64,000 nucleotides of DNA from Desulforhopalus singaporensis (GCF_900104445.1 NZ_FNJI01000025.1:1-64000), one strand, 5' to 3'. Positions 1 through 9,828 are shown, numbered from the stretch's first letter. The notes: a model not told the origin generated them from the letters alone. Numbers and translations are program-made.

Positions 1-614
1 TGGGTGCCTTTGAAATCCCCAAATGACGGAGCTTGCCTAAGCAACAGGCGAGCCCGCCGCAAATTTCACGGAGAGAATCGGCATGGGCCATATGGCAGAA
101 CAGCATGGAGACAAGTTGGGTCCAGCAGGTAAATCCTTTCGAACAGCGCTCAGCCTTGTGCTTGGCAACAAGCTGCGCAAACTCTGTTCTTGGAAAATGC
201 TGAAGAAGTTGACTAAACAAACTGGAACCTTTTATCATGGACTAACCCTCTTCGTTGATTGTGGCTCTGTTTTTATTGGCGTAAAAACTTTATACCACAT
301 CTAACAAGAGGGTTTTCCTGTTTAAATGCTATTTGGGACAAGAGTGAGGTAGTATATACAATTTTGTCGAATGAGTGTTACGCACCAAATTATTATCATA
401 TTTTTTCACTGCTGTTCCATAGTTAATTCCACAAAGTAAGCTGTGGAGATCCGTCAGTTGGGTGATACATGCCTTATCAAAAGATGAAGAGCATGAAAAG
501 CCCAAAGATACCAGTTGCAATAAAAAATGATCAAGGTATAGCCCAAGGTGTCTGGCTTTTTTCGTTCGATGGAAAACGTCAAGATATTTTGTCGCACGTA
601 CTATCTGACGATTT
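1..614. other. Left-edge region, no supported gene
   Basis: No gene is well supported here. An open frame at 83-304 (+, 73 residues) has no recognisable domain and could be the tail of a decayed transposase. A 51-residue frame at 469-624 (+) runs straight into the left inverted repeat of the IS256 element and takes its stop codon from inside it, so it may be a gene fragment cut by the insertion. Neither has a convincing ribosome-binding site. Confidence 0.4.
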
Positions 615-1937
615 GAGTCTGTAAATAAAATTGTGTAACTGCTTACAATCAATTAACTTCGTTAAGAAAAGGAATTGACGTGAGCAAAGAATCCGACAAA
701 GAAATCCTGCAGTCTTTGGCCGCTGAACTGGCCAAGAACCTGAAAAGCGAGAAGGACCTCTCAGCCCTGAGCCGTGAACTTGTAAAACTCACTGTAGAAA
801 CAGCGCTTGGCAAAGAGATGGAGGAACATCTGGGTTACGCCAAGCATGCCAATGAGGGTAGAGGAACTGGAAACAGCCGCAACGGTACTTCTAAAAAGAC
901 ACTCAAGGGACAAATCGGCGAGGTGGAGATAGCCACTCCCCGTGACCGCCAAGGCAGTTTCTTACCCCAGTTTATCAAGAAGGGACAGACCCGTCTCACC
1001 GAATTCGACGACCAGATCCTGGCCCTCTACGCAAGGGGGATGACAACCCGGGATATTGCAGCAACCTTCAAGGAAATGTATGGGGCCGAGGTCTCCCACA
1101 CCCTTGTTTCAAAGGTTACAGAGGCCGTGATCGACCAGGTTATCGCCTGGCAAAACCGGCCCCTTGATGAGATCTATCCGGTTGTCTATTTAGACTGCAT
1201 TGTCATCAAGGTCCATCAGGACAAGCGGGTGGTTAAAAAGTCAATCTATCTTGCCCTCGGTATCAATACAGAAGGGCACAAAGAACTCCTGGGAATGTGG
1301 CTCTCTGAAACGGAAGGTGCCAAATTCTGGCTGGCTGTTCTCACAGAACTACAGAACCGAGGGGTGCAAGATATTATCATCGCAGCAGTTGATGGCCTGA
1401 CCGGCTTTCCTGAGGCAATCAACACCGTTTACCCGAAAGCCCAGGTCCAGCTCTGTATTGTTCATATGGTGAGAAATTCACTCAAATACGTCTCGTATAA
1501 AGACCGCAAGTCGGTTGCTACTGATCTCAAGCGTATTTATCAGTCGATCACAACCGAAGAAGCCGCCATGGAGTTGAAGAACTTTGCAGAAAAGTGGGAT
1601 AGCCGTTATCCTTCTATCTCAAAATCATGGACGAGTCGTTGGGAGAATGTCATACCACTTTTTAGTTATCCTGATGATATCAGGAAGATTATCTATACAG
1701 CAAACGCTATCGAGTCGCTCAACAGCGTAATACGCAAGGCAATAAAAAACCGACGAATCTTTCCAAATTACACGTCGGCGTTTAAAGTTATGTTTCTGGC
1801 TATCCAGAAAGCTTCTGAAAGATGGACCATGCCTATTCGGAACTGGAAACCGGCTATGAACCGCTTTCTCATTGAATATGAAGATAGATTCTCTGAAATC
1901 TGAAAAATAGCAGTTACACAGAATTATTTACAGAGTC
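615..1937 (+). mobile_element. IS256-family insertion sequence with terminal inverted repeats
   Basis: A complete element of about 1.32 kb. The left inverted repeat (615-642) and the right one (1910-1937, reversed) agree at 24 of 28 positions and enclose a single transposase gene, as expected for IS256. Comparing the 9 bases on either side shows no matching target duplication, so the copy is old, has recombined, or the ends are slightly misplaced. Confidence 0.85.
680..1903 (+). CDS. IS256-family transposase
   Basis: This 407-residue protein catalyses transposition of its element by a DDE mechanism. It matches the Mutator-like IS256 family over its full length: an N-terminal domain ending in a conserved GTGNSRNGTSKKTL-type stretch, the DDQILALYARGMTTRDIA helix, YLDCIVIKV around the first catalytic Asp, AAVDGLTGFPEAI around the second, and a C-terminal YTANAIESLNSVIRK motif carrying the catalytic Glu. 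The length is typical of an intact copy and no internal stop is present, so it may be active. The start follows a GGAATTGAC-like weak ribosome site; reading it as ATG/GTG nearby would not change the domain content. Confidence 0.93.
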   Translation: MSKESDKEILQSLAAELAKNLKSEKDLSALSRELVKLTVETALGKEMEEHLGYAKHANEGRGTGNSRNGTSKKTLKGQIGEVEIATPRDRQGSFLPQFIKKGQTRLTEFDDQILALYARGMTTRDIAATFKEMYGAEVSHTLVSKVTEAVIDQVIAWQNRPLDEIYPVVYLDCIVIKVHQDKRVVKKSIYLALGINTEGHKELLGMWLSETEGAKFWLAVLTELQNRGVQDIIIAAVDGLTGFPEAINTVYPKAQVQLCIVHMVRNSLKYVSYKDRKSVATDLKRIYQSITTEEAAMELKNFAEKWDSRYPSISKSWTSRWENVIPLFSYPDDIRKIIYTANAIESLNSVIRKAIKNRRIFPNYTSAFKVMFLAIQKASERWTMPIRNWKPAMNRFLIEYEDRFSEI

Positions 1938-2037
1938 TTGGTATTTGTCAGATCAAATCGTGACTACTACAAATAAGAGGTGGCTCAGATCATTTGAACA
2001 GTTTTTTAATCTTTTTAAGTGGAAAACCTGCCAGAAT

Positions 2038-3164
2038 TTAAACCACCAAGTCTATGGCTGGTAACTTTTCGCAATAGGCCTCGTCCGGTGTCTGTCTTTT
2101 AAGCCCTGAATGCGGTCGACATCGGTTGTACCATTCAAAATATCTCATAATCGATCTGCGTGCCTCAGAAACTGAGTCATATGCATGCAGATACACTTGC
2201 TCATACTTCACGCTTCTCCAGAGGCGTTCAACAAAAATGTTGTCTCGCCACGCACCCCTGCCATCAATGCTGACTCGTCACCCCTGGCTTTTAACGGTCT
2301 CGACAAACTCAAGCGCAGTAAACTGACTGCCTTGATCGGTGTTGATGATCTCAGGCGTGTCATGGTGCACGAATGCTTCATTGAGAACATCCACTGCATG
2401 ACTGGCCTCAAGGGTAATGGCAACCTTCGCAGCCAAAACTTTCCGGCTGGCCCAGTCCACAACCGCCGTCAAATAGAACCATTAGCCATCGGTATATATG
2501 TCGTACCCAGAGCCCCACACCTGGTTCGCCTTGTCGATGTTCATACCGCGCAGCAGGTAAGTATAGACGGCGTGGCCGGGATGTTTCTTGCTCGTTTTTG
2601 GCTTTGGATAAACAGCCTCTATGTCCATTCGTTTCATCAATGTGCCTACGCGAGTGCGGCCAACAGCTTTTCCTTCTCGGACAAGCTGGTCACGAAGAAT
2701 GCGTGCGCCCATGAAAGGGTGCTCTAGATGGATCTGGTCGATTCGGCGCATTAGTGAGAGATCATCCTCACCCATCGGCCGATGCTGGCAATAGGCATGG
2801 CCACGGCTTATTCCGAGAAGCTTTGTTTGCCGGCTGATTGCCAGCCTATGGCTACGGTTGATCATCGCTCTGCGCTCAGCAATCCCGCCTTGTTGAGCGC
2901 ACTTTCTAAAAAATCGTTCTCCAGAGTCAATTACCCTATCTTGGCATGCAAAACCTTGAGATCGGGGACAGGCTCCTTGCCAGAGTCTTTGCCGAATACT
3001 GTAGCGGCCTGTTTAGTCAGTTACCGCTTCCAGGTTGTGATCTGGTTGGGATGCACCTCGCACAGCTCAGTCAACTCAGCTAAAGTCTTTTCTCCGCGTA
3101 ATGCAGCAAGAGCCACTTTCGCCTTAAAATTGGCTGGATGGTTGCGTCGCTTTCTCCTCGCAAT
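2038..3164 (-). pseudogene. Decayed IS3-family element (orfA and orfB remnants)
   Basis: Reading the minus strand from about 3164 gives a recognisable IS3-type OrfA ([18 protein letters not shown], then a helix-turn-helix). In-frame TAA codons interrupt it near 3021 and 2931. OrfB follows (IDQIHLEHPFMGARILRDQL, then the rve integrase core with TAVVDWASRKV and NTDQGSQFTA). It shifts frame near 2500 and again near 2280 before the conserved C-terminus (WYNRCRPHSGLK-type) ending at 2038. Because the stops are TAA and there are also frameshifts, this is decay and not recoding. The copy cannot make transposase. Confidence 0.85.
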
Positions 3165-3398
3165 AATTGCTCCTTCTTTTCACCACTATAAGGTTCTCAT
3201 AGGTAGCAGCTTTTTCACTTAGAGGCTTGTTCTAATTCTTCGGTTCAGCTCTATGTACCGGGTAATTCCTGCTTTGGCATTGATAAGATTTTGCTTTTAC
3301 AATACTTATCAGATAGGATGAGCAGGCGGTAACAATATGCGGTTATTGGTCGGGATAAATCCGTTTTGTGGATATTGAGTCTCTATTATTATTGGTGA

Positions 3399-5102
3399 AT
3401 GCAGTTTGTCATGAAATTTCTCTTTTCTCAACTGGCCTTTTTCTCTCAAACTTCCGGTGCCAGAAGAAACCAGAGGCTGCTTCTGCGGTTTTTGCTGTTT
3501 TTGACCGGGATGATCAGTATCTACAGCGTCCTGTTTCATGTGCTGATGTTGTACGAAGGACGTGAATACAGCTGGGTGACAGGCTTTTACTGGGCATTGA
3601 CCGTGATGTCGACCCTTGGTTTCGGGGACATCACCTTTCACAGTGACTTGGGGTTGGTTTTCACCATCATCGTCCTGGTGACCGGGATCATTTTTATGCT
3701 GATCGTGCTGCCGTTCACCTTTATCCAGTTTTTCTGGGTTCCGTGGCTGGAGGAGCACGCAAAAAACAGGGCCCCGAAACAATTGTCTCCTGAGATAAGA
3801 GACCACGTCATCATCACCAACCTCGACCCGATTACGATGAAGCTTGTGGAGAAGCTGGAGAGGCGCAACTATGAATATGTGATCGTCACCGGTGATCAGC
3901 AATACGGAGCGGAGCTCTGGGACAGCGGCTACAAGGTCGTAATCGGCGAACCGGATGATCCTGAGACCTTCAGGAGACTACGGGTCGAAAGAGCGGCGAT
4001 GGTGGTTGCCACCAATGACGATCTCATAAACACCAATATCTCTTTTACGGTGAGAGAGATTTCCGAACATGTTCCGATAGTGTCCACGGCTGATAACGAG
4101 CACTCCCTGGATATCCTGAAATTCCCCGGCAATACCCAGGTGTTCCAGTTTATGAAGATGCTTGGGGAGTCACTTGCCGAAAGGACCCAGGGCTTTGGCA
4201 GTGCTACTACCAGGGTGAGCAATTTTGACAAACTGTTGATTGGTGAAATCTCGGCCAAGCGGACAAGCCTTGCCGGGAAAATAATAGCTGAAACGGACTT
4301 AAGGCAGAAGTCCGGAGCAATAATTATCGGCTTGTGGGAAAAAGGCAATTTTGAAGTCCCGCAACCGGAGACTATGATTCATCCGTCTACCCTTCTGCTG
4401 CTTGCAGGTACCGAGGAGCAGTTGGTAATGTTTGAAAAGTATTACACCCTGCCCGGAACGGAATATAGTGGTGACGATCCGGTTTTGATTCTTGGTGGAG
4501 GACGGGTTGGTGTTGCCGCTGCGGGGAGATTGAAGGAGTACGGTATTCCTTACAGGATAGTTGAAAAAAAAGGTTCTCTTGCCGGAGCAGGTAACGATTT
4601 TATCCACGGGGATGCTGCTGATCTGAACGTTCTCAAGCAGGCCGGGATCGAGCAGGCGAGGGCTGTGATCATTACCACCCACAATGACGCCATGAATATA
4701 TACCTCAGCTTTTACTGCCGGCAATTGCGGCCCGAGGTGCAGCTGATATGTCGGGCCACCAACGAACGCAACGTGGCCAAGTTGCACATGGCTGGAGCTG
4801 ACCTGGTCTTGTCATATGCATCTATGGGGGCCAATGCCGTAATCAATGTGCTGAAAACCGATGAAATTTCAATGTTCACCGAAGGACTCAATATCTTCAG
4901 CCTGCCGATGCCGGCCGTTCTTGCAGGCAAAACCCTGGTTGAAAGCAGGATCAGGCCCCTGACCGGCTGCAGTGTCGTGGCAATCAGAAATGCGCAGGGA
5001 TTGCTGGTCGGTCCCGACCCGATGATCCCGCTTAACGGCGATGATGATCTTATTCTTATCGGCACGACCGAGGCGGAAAAGAAATTCACCGATCTGTTCT
5101 AG
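3399..5102 (+). CDS. Potassium channel with two RCK (TrkA-N/TrkA-C) domains
   Basis: A 567-residue ligand-gated K+ channel of the GsuK-like type. Two transmembrane helices (about residues 30-52 and 84-108) flank a pore loop with the selectivity filter TLGFGD at residues 72-77; Phe replaces the usual Tyr of GYG, as in many RCK channels. A first Rossmann RCK domain begins near residue 134 and a second near 363 with the nucleotide-binding glycines LGGGRVGVAAAGRL. Fusing both RCK domains to one pore gives the tetramer its octameric gating ring without a separate subunit. It would act in the inner membrane in K+ and volume homeostasis. Met5 is an alternative start. Confidence 0.9.
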   Translation: MQFVMKFLFSQLAFFSQTSGARRNQRLLLRFLLFLTGMISIYSVLFHVLMLYEGREYSWVTGFYWALTVMSTLGFGDITFHSDLGLVFTIIVLVTGIIFMLIVLPFTFIQFFWVPWLEEHAKNRAPKQLSPEIRDHVIITNLDPITMKLVEKLERRNYEYVIVTGDQQYGAELWDSGYKVVIGEPDDPETFRRLRVERAAMVVATNDDLINTNISFTVREISEHVPIVSTADNEHSLDILKFPGNTQVFQFMKMLGESLAERTQGFGSATTRVSNFDKLLIGEISAKRTSLAGKIIAETDLRQKSGAIIIGLWEKGNFEVPQPETMIHPSTLLLLAGTEEQLVMFEKYYTLPGTEYSGDDPVLILGGGRVGVAAAGRLKEYGIPYRIVEKKGSLAGAGNDFIHGDAADLNVLKQAGIEQARAVIITTHNDAMNIYLSFYCRQLRPEVQLICRATNERNVAKLHMAGADLVLSYASMGANAVINVLKTDEISMFTEGLNIFSLPMPAVLAGKTLVESRIRPLTGCSVVAIRNAQGLLVGPDPMIPLNGDDDLILIGTTEAEKKFTDLF

Positions 5103-5404
5103 GGATGCCTCCTGCACCAACACGAATCGCCGCTGGTGCTCGTCTGCTTTTTTCGTTTCCATGTTACAAGCTGTAAATTCTGTACAGGTGCATCCTGCAT
5201 TGCATCCGGCATTGTCCGGATGATACCATGAAGTAATGGAGCGAGGCCATGCCCCTGCCGCTGTTGCCGGTTGTTCAGGTGCATCCTGAAAAGATATCTA
5301 ACACCGGTGCAGGTCACCTGTGGGGGAGGTGTCGTAGCTCTATTACTTCGGTTGGAGATGTCGTGATAATTTTGTCGGGATAATTTCAATAAGATGAGGC
5401 TGAT
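5103..5404. repeat. Intergenic region with a 13-bp direct repeat and a small hairpin
   Basis: There is no gene in these 300 bases. A 13-base direct repeat CAGGTGCATCCTG occurs at 5185-5197 and 5276-5288, and a 7-bp hairpin (CATCCGG / CCGGATG) lies at about 5203-5222. Their function is unknown; they might be regulatory sites for the stress-protein gene that follows. Confidence 0.5.
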
Positions 5405-5875
5405 ATGTCGGAGAGAATTCTCGTACCGCTGGATGGCTCTAAATTAGGTGAAGCAGCCCTTGCCTATATCCAAGGATTAATCGCAAGGCTTGGTCCGGGA
5501 GAACAGGTCGCACTTACCCTGCTCAACGTCATCACTGCAGAATGGCACACGGTTAACCTGCGGGGGGGAGAGATGGTATCGGTTCCTTATACAGACAGGG
5601 AACTGGGGGAAATGAAAAAGTCGGCAAGAATTTACCTTGAAAATGTAAGTGCCGGGCTAACACAGAAAAATGTTTCCATTTCCTGCCAAGTTTCGGTAAG
5701 TGAAAATCCGGCTGAGGAGATTATCAGGGTAGAAAAGGAAATCGACGCAGATCTGGTGGCCATGTCAACTCACGGACGGAGTGGCTTGTCACGTTTTGCC
5801 TTTGGCAGTGTAGCCGATAAAGTGATGAGAGGGGGCAGTGTCCCGGTGTTGATGGTCAGGGCGAAGGAAAAATAG
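5405..5875 (+). CDS. Universal stress protein (UspA family)
   Basis: A single-domain Usp protein of 156 residues, the usual length. The N-terminal strand ILVPLDGSKLGEAAL and the C-terminal signature MSTHGRSGLSRFAFGSVADKVMRGGSVPVLMV contain the G-2x-G-9x-G(S/T) ATP-binding pattern, so this is likely an ATP-binding Usp. Such proteins are cytoplasmic and modulate stress survival or partner proteins. It follows a K+ channel gene, a common pairing since Usp domains often regulate ion transporters, but the 300-base gap argues for its own promoter. Confidence 0.9.
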   Translation: MSERILVPLDGSKLGEAALAYIQGLIARLGPGEQVALTLLNVITAEWHTVNLRGGEMVSVPYTDRELGEMKKSARIYLENVSAGLTQKNVSISCQVSVSENPAEEIIRVEKEIDADLVAMSTHGRSGLSRFAFGSVADKVMRGGSVPVLMVRAKEK

Positions 5876-5901
5876 AGTGGGCGTGGTGGTATGAAAATCA
5901 G

Positions 5902-6696
5902 ATGATGATCGCTAAAACCGCTGTCACGTTATTGTTGCTTGTTGTCGCGGGGTATGCGGGGCTTTGCCTGCTGCTCTATGTAATGCAGCGCTCCATGCTC
6001 TATTTCCCTACCGCAGAGGTTTATCGCAGCGATATTGAGGTTGTCAGGCTCAAAAGCGGCAAAGAAGTGTTAAAAGTCTGGCAGCTTGAAGGGGATAACG
6101 ACCAGGCCGTCCTCTATTTCGGCGGCAACGCTGAAGACGTCGCCCTAAATATTGAACAGTTTAAACGAATTTTCCCCGGATATTCAGTGTTCCTGCTTAA
6201 TTACCGGGGGTACGGCGGAAGTACCGGTACCCCGACGGAGAAAGGACTGTACGCAGATGCTGCGTCGCTTTTCGATTATGCAGATAAAAGATACAAAAGG
6301 GTCTCTGTAGTGGGCAGGAGTCTTGGTACCGGGGTGGCCATGGATCTTGCAGCAAACAGGACGGTGGAAAAGCTTATCCTGGTGACCCCTTTCGACTCCA
6401 TGGTGAATGTTGCCAAAGCGCACTATCCGCTGTTGCCGGTATCCCTTATGCTAAAGGACCGGTATACCTCGGTAGACAAGGTTGATGGCTTCCGGATGCC
6501 GATACTGGTGGTGACGGCGGAAGATGACCTGGTCGTTCCGCGCAAAAGAAGTGATGATCTCATTGCCTTACTGCCTCCCGAACTGGTTGAAGCAGTGATC
6601 ATAGAAGGGGTCGATCACAGCAGTGTCTGCGCAAATCCGGTTTACGAACAGGCAGTGCGGACCTTTATGGGAATTGCTGAAGTAATAGACCGATAA
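5902..6696 (+). CDS. Membrane-anchored alpha/beta hydrolase
   Basis: A 264-residue serine hydrolase of the BEM46-like type. Residues 4-27 form one hydrophobic helix (signal anchor). The fold then shows an FGGN oxyanion-hole stretch, the nucleophile elbow GRSLG with Ser140, an acid residue in TAEDDLVVP and the catalytic His in GVDHSSV near the C-terminus, so the triad is complete. The catalytic domain is probably exposed to the periplasm. The substrate is unknown. It lies 26 bases after the stress-protein gene and could be co-transcribed. A short GC hairpin with a T-run (about 6709-6733) may end the unit. Confidence 0.83.
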   Translation: MMIAKTAVTLLLLVVAGYAGLCLLLYVMQRSMLYFPTAEVYRSDIEVVRLKSGKEVLKVWQLEGDNDQAVLYFGGNAEDVALNIEQFKRIFPGYSVFLLNYRGYGGSTGTPTEKGLYADAASLFDYADKRYKRVSVVGRSLGTGVAMDLAANRTVEKLILVTPFDSMVNVAKAHYPLLPVSLMLKDRYTSVDKVDGFRMPILVVTAEDDLVVPRKRSDDLIALLPPELVEAVIIEGVDHSSVCANPVYEQAVRTFMGIAEVIDR

Positions 6697-6792
6697 ATAT
6701 TATTAAAAGTACCACGCTGTGGTGTTGTTTTTCGCGACAGCCCACAGTATCATAAAACGTGCGCATCGTGTAATAGCGGAGTGATAAAAAAG

Positions 6793-6866
6793 AAAAAGCC
6801 AAACTTGTCGACAGACAAGGACGGAAAGTTACGGGTCTTAAACGTAAAAAGATAGCCGGACTGCCT
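6793..6866 (+). promoter_or_regulatory. GEMM-I cyclic-dinucleotide riboswitch upstream of the cytochrome gene
   Basis: The aptamer core of the GEMM-I class is visible: AAAGCCAAAC, a 6-bp hairpin CTTGTC/GACAAG with a GACA tetraloop, then GGACGGAAAGTTACGGGTC and the closing GATAGCC. The GGAAAG variant is typical of deltaproteobacterial members that control cytochrome and electron-transfer genes. The 3' end overlaps an intrinsic terminator (6854-6893), so ligand binding would free or block that terminator. It lies about 190 bases upstream of the five-heme cytochrome. Whether it senses c-di-GMP or cGAMP cannot be settled here. Confidence 0.85.
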
Positions 6867-6893
6867 TTGCCTCAAGGTGGTCCGGCTTTTTTA
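6854..6893 (+). terminator. Intrinsic terminator of the first GEMM riboswitch
   Basis: AGCCGGACTGCC (6854-6865) pairs, with G-U pairs, with GGTGGTCCGGCT (6876-6887), followed directly by a run of T. Its 5' arm is also the 3' closing strand of the riboswitch aptamer, so aptamer and terminator are mutually exclusive. That suggests an ON switch. Confidence 0.85.
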
Positions 6894-7051
6894 TTGTCCC
6901 GTCAACAGGCTGTTTCAAAAACAGAACCGGTTTCAGGAACATGCAGTTGACGGGTGATCCAGATGTCTGATGATCGCATCTATCTGTCAGGACCATGGGG
7001 ACAATGATCTTCGATTGTGAGTGGAAATAAAGCTGCCGGAGGGGAATAAAA

Positions 7052-9727
7052 ATGAAAAAAATTATTGTTGCCGCAACTCTACTCTACTGCTTTTCAGTTC
7101 CCAAGGTTTTGTGGGGGGCCGCTGTCGTCCCGCCGGAAATTGACATGCCGGGCACACAACCCCTTGAAGTGAGCCTGGAGTCTCCGAACAGGTGCTTGAA
7201 CTGTCATAAAAATTATGAAACCAACCCGAGGGTTGAGCCGGGTTTCGGCTGGATGGGAGGCGCCATGGGCAATGCGGGGCGTGATCCGATCTTCTGGGCA
7301 ACGCTTGCTATTGCCGAACAGGGGTTTGACGGTGTCGGCGATCTCTGTATCCGCTGCCACAGTGCAGGTGGCTGGATAGGGGGGCGTTCAACCCCCACCG
7401 ACGGTTCCGGGTTACGGGCTAGTGATGAGAACGGTATAGACTGCGATACCTGTCACCAGATGACTAACCCGGACATGGGGGAACATACCGGTGTTATGGT
7501 GGATCCATTTATCGCGAATCAGGGTGACAGCCTTGACCCTGCCCAGGCCGGGGAGGGGTATTATGGCAGCGGCATGTATTCCATGTCCAACAGTTACGGA
7601 AAACTCGGTCCTTACGGCGACACGGTTGCCAGGCATCAGTTCACCGAATCGAATTTTCACAGAGATGTTGATTTTTGCGGCACCTGCCACGATGTATCCA
7701 ACCCAGCTGTCGGTGATCTCGCGCCAAACAGCGGCACCCAGGATGGTGCGCCAGATGTGGTGAACAGTTGGGATTTTGCCCCGGTAGGCGCGCCAAATCC
7801 TGGAGGGTTAAGGGAGGAAAAAGCGGCGTTTAATAATCCTCCTTACGGTTACGGTATAGTGGAGAGGACTTTCAGTGAATATAAATCAAGTCCGCTTTCA
7901 GCGACCCTGGTGGACAGCTTTTGGAGCCTGCCCCAGGATCTGCAGGATCCTCGGGGTTCTCTGTATAACGCCTATATGAATTCAACGACGGAGGAGACCC
8001 GCTCCGCCAATTATATAGACGATGCGACGAACCCTGATGAAACGTCAAAGCGATATTTTTCATGCCAGACCTGTCATATGAGGGCGATAACGGGAAGAGG
8101 CTGTGATAAAAACGGCGCGCCCAACAGGCTTGACCAGCCGATGCATGACCAGACCGGCGGCAACTACTGGGTTTATCCTCTGGTAAAATACCAGGACCAG
8201 CAGGGAACCCTGCGTCTGGGAGGCGGATTGACCGCAGAGCAGGTTGAAGCGCTTGATGACGGAGTTTTACGCGCCAAATCACATCTTAGCCAGGCCGCAA
8301 CCCTTGATGTCGCCGGTAACATGGTGCGTATTACCAATATGACCGGACATAAACTCATAACCGGGTATCCAGAAGGAAGGCGGATGTGGCTGAACATCAA
8401 GTGGTACGACAGCTCGGGAGCGGAGCTGCCAGACCATGAAATCGGCGCCTGGGGCCCCCTTGTCGATAACAACGGAGACCCGGTCATAATGGTGAACCCC
8501 AGAGATCAGCAGGAGTTTATACCTAAATCGATCATAAATCTTGAAGATCCGAACCTGAAAGTCTACGAGGTGCATCCCGCCATGACCCAGGAGTGGGCGG
8601 ATATGCTGGTCGGCTTGGGCTATCCAGAGGCTATGCCCCTGAGCTTTGACCGTATAACGGGGCGGGTTGATTTTACCCTCGGCCAGCTGGCGGCACTTGA
8701 ACCCGGAAGCTATTATCAGACGTTTCATTTTGCGCTTAATAATTACGTGGCTTCGGATAACCGGATCCCCCCGTATCGGATGAGCTATGACGAGGCACGT
8801 AAACGAAACGCCCTGCCGGTACCGGACGGTCAGTATGGAGGAGCGCCGGGCGGTGTGTATCAACACTGGGATGAATTCGATATAGCCCAAATTGCGCCCC
8901 AGGGTGCGGTTGCCGCGGATCTTACCCTGTATTACCAGGGGACCAGTTGGGAGTATGTGCAGTTTCTCTACCAGGCGGTCAGTGCTGGCCCTGGTGATCC
9001 AGCGAAACCCTTTCCCTATCCCGTCTCTCTTTTCCTCGCCGACGAGGGGAAAAATTTTCTCGATGGTTGGGTAAATGCCAAAGACGCCAATAATAATTCG
9101 ATGGTGCCGCCCCAGGTCATGGCCACCGCCGTCTGGGGGAGTGCAGCGTGTGTGGCGGAACCGGAAATCTGCGATGACACGGTTGACAACGATTGTGATG
9201 GCATCGTCGACTGCAACGACACTGATTGCAGCGGAACCCCGGAGTGTCCGTCGCTTATAGAGTATCCCTTCTGTTTTGATGGACTGGACAACGATTTTGA
9301 CGGTGCCGTCGACTGTGACGACCGAACCGACTGCGACGGTCAGAGCGAAACCACTGTCTGCGGTCTCGGAGTGTGCAGTAGTACCGGCACCAGGAGTTGC
9401 AGTAACGGTACCCTGGTAGAAACGGTTGCGTGCATACCCCTTGAGCCGACCGAGCCCAATGTCGAACTTTCCTGCGACGACGGCCTGGACAACGACTGTG
9501 ATGGAGATGTCGATTTCAGTGATGCCGATTGTCCCGTCTGTGCGGTGTATACCGATAAGGCCGGCTGCAACGGCGACCCGAACTGTACATGGAACGGCAA
9601 TCCGAACACTGGTTCCTGCCAGGAAATTCAGGTTACTCAGTGTTCGGATTTTGTAACCAGAAGCGAATGTCTTACCCAGCCGTCCTGTACCTGGGATAAT
9701 AAAACAAAAACGTGTGTTTCCCTGTGA
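7052..9727 (+). CDS. Secreted five-heme c-type cytochrome with MopE-like Cys/Asp repeats
   Basis: An 891-residue exported protein. A signal peptide (MKKIIVAATLLYCFSV, cleavage near residue 24) is followed by five CxxCH heme-binding motifs starting at residues 48, 99, 131, 209 and 338. A middle region (about 390-690) is beta-rich without hemes. From about residue 700 there are three repeats of the type C-DD-DNDCDG-VDC-D, resembling the putative metal/Ca-binding repeats of MopE-like outer-surface proteins, and the tail has further Cys-rich units (CTWNGNP, CTWDNKT). The layout suggests a periplasmic or surface electron-transfer protein. Redox partners are unknown. Expression is probably controlled by the GEMM riboswitch in its leader. 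A good ribosome site (GGAGGGGAATAAAA) supports the start. Confidence 0.85.
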   Translation: MKKIIVAATLLYCFSVPKVLWGAAVVPPEIDMPGTQPLEVSLESPNRCLNCHKNYETNPRVEPGFGWMGGAMGNAGRDPIFWATLAIAEQGFDGVGDLCIRCHSAGGWIGGRSTPTDGSGLRASDENGIDCDTCHQMTNPDMGEHTGVMVDPFIANQGDSLDPAQAGEGYYGSGMYSMSNSYGKLGPYGDTVARHQFTESNFHRDVDFCGTCHDVSNPAVGDLAPNSGTQDGAPDVVNSWDFAPVGAPNPGGLREEKAAFNNPPYGYGIVERTFSEYKSSPLSATLVDSFWSLPQDLQDPRGSLYNAYMNSTTEETRSANYIDDATNPDETSKRYFSCQTCHMRAITGRGCDKNGAPNRLDQPMHDQTGGNYWVYPLVKYQDQQGTLRLGGGLTAEQVEALDDGVLRAKSHLSQAATLDVAGNMVRITNMTGHKLITGYPEGRRMWLNIKWYDSSGAELPDHEIGAWGPLVDNNGDPVIMVNPRDQQEFIPKSIINLEDPNLKVYEVHPAMTQEWADMLVGLGYPEAMPLSFDRITGRVDFTLGQLAALEPGSYYQTFHFALNNYVASDNRIPPYRMSYDEARKRNALPVPDGQYGGAPGGVYQHWDEFDIAQIAPQGAVAADLTLYYQGTSWEYVQFLYQAVSAGPGDPAKPFPYPVSLFLADEGKNFLDGWVNAKDANNNSMVPPQVMATAVWGSAACVAEPEICDDTVDNDCDGIVDCNDTDCSGTPECPSLIEYPFCFDGLDNDFDGAVDCDDRTDCDGQSETTVCGLGVCSSTGTRSCSNGTLVETVACIPLEPTEPNVELSCDDGLDNDCDGDVDFSDADCPVCAVYTDKAGCNGDPNCTWNGNPNTGSCQEIQVTQCSDFVTRSECLTQPSCTWDNKTKTCVSL

Positions 9728-9828
9728 CCCTGCGGCTGCCAGGCAGCCCCGAGTGTTTTAGCTTCTTGACTTGCACTAAAGGGGTGACATAAAATTAACT
9801 ATGGATAAAAGCGTCTTTTAAAAACACA

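Noticed and set aside
83-304. 73-residue open frame at the left edge
   Set aside because: No domain, no ribosome site and a poor start; might be a decayed transposase tail, but unsupported.
606-1946. Target-site duplication around the IS256 element
   Set aside because: The 9 bases on each side do not match.
2038-3164. In-frame stops in the IS3 relic as possible recoding
   Set aside because: The stops are TAA and there are also frameshifts, with no SECIS hairpin. This is decay.
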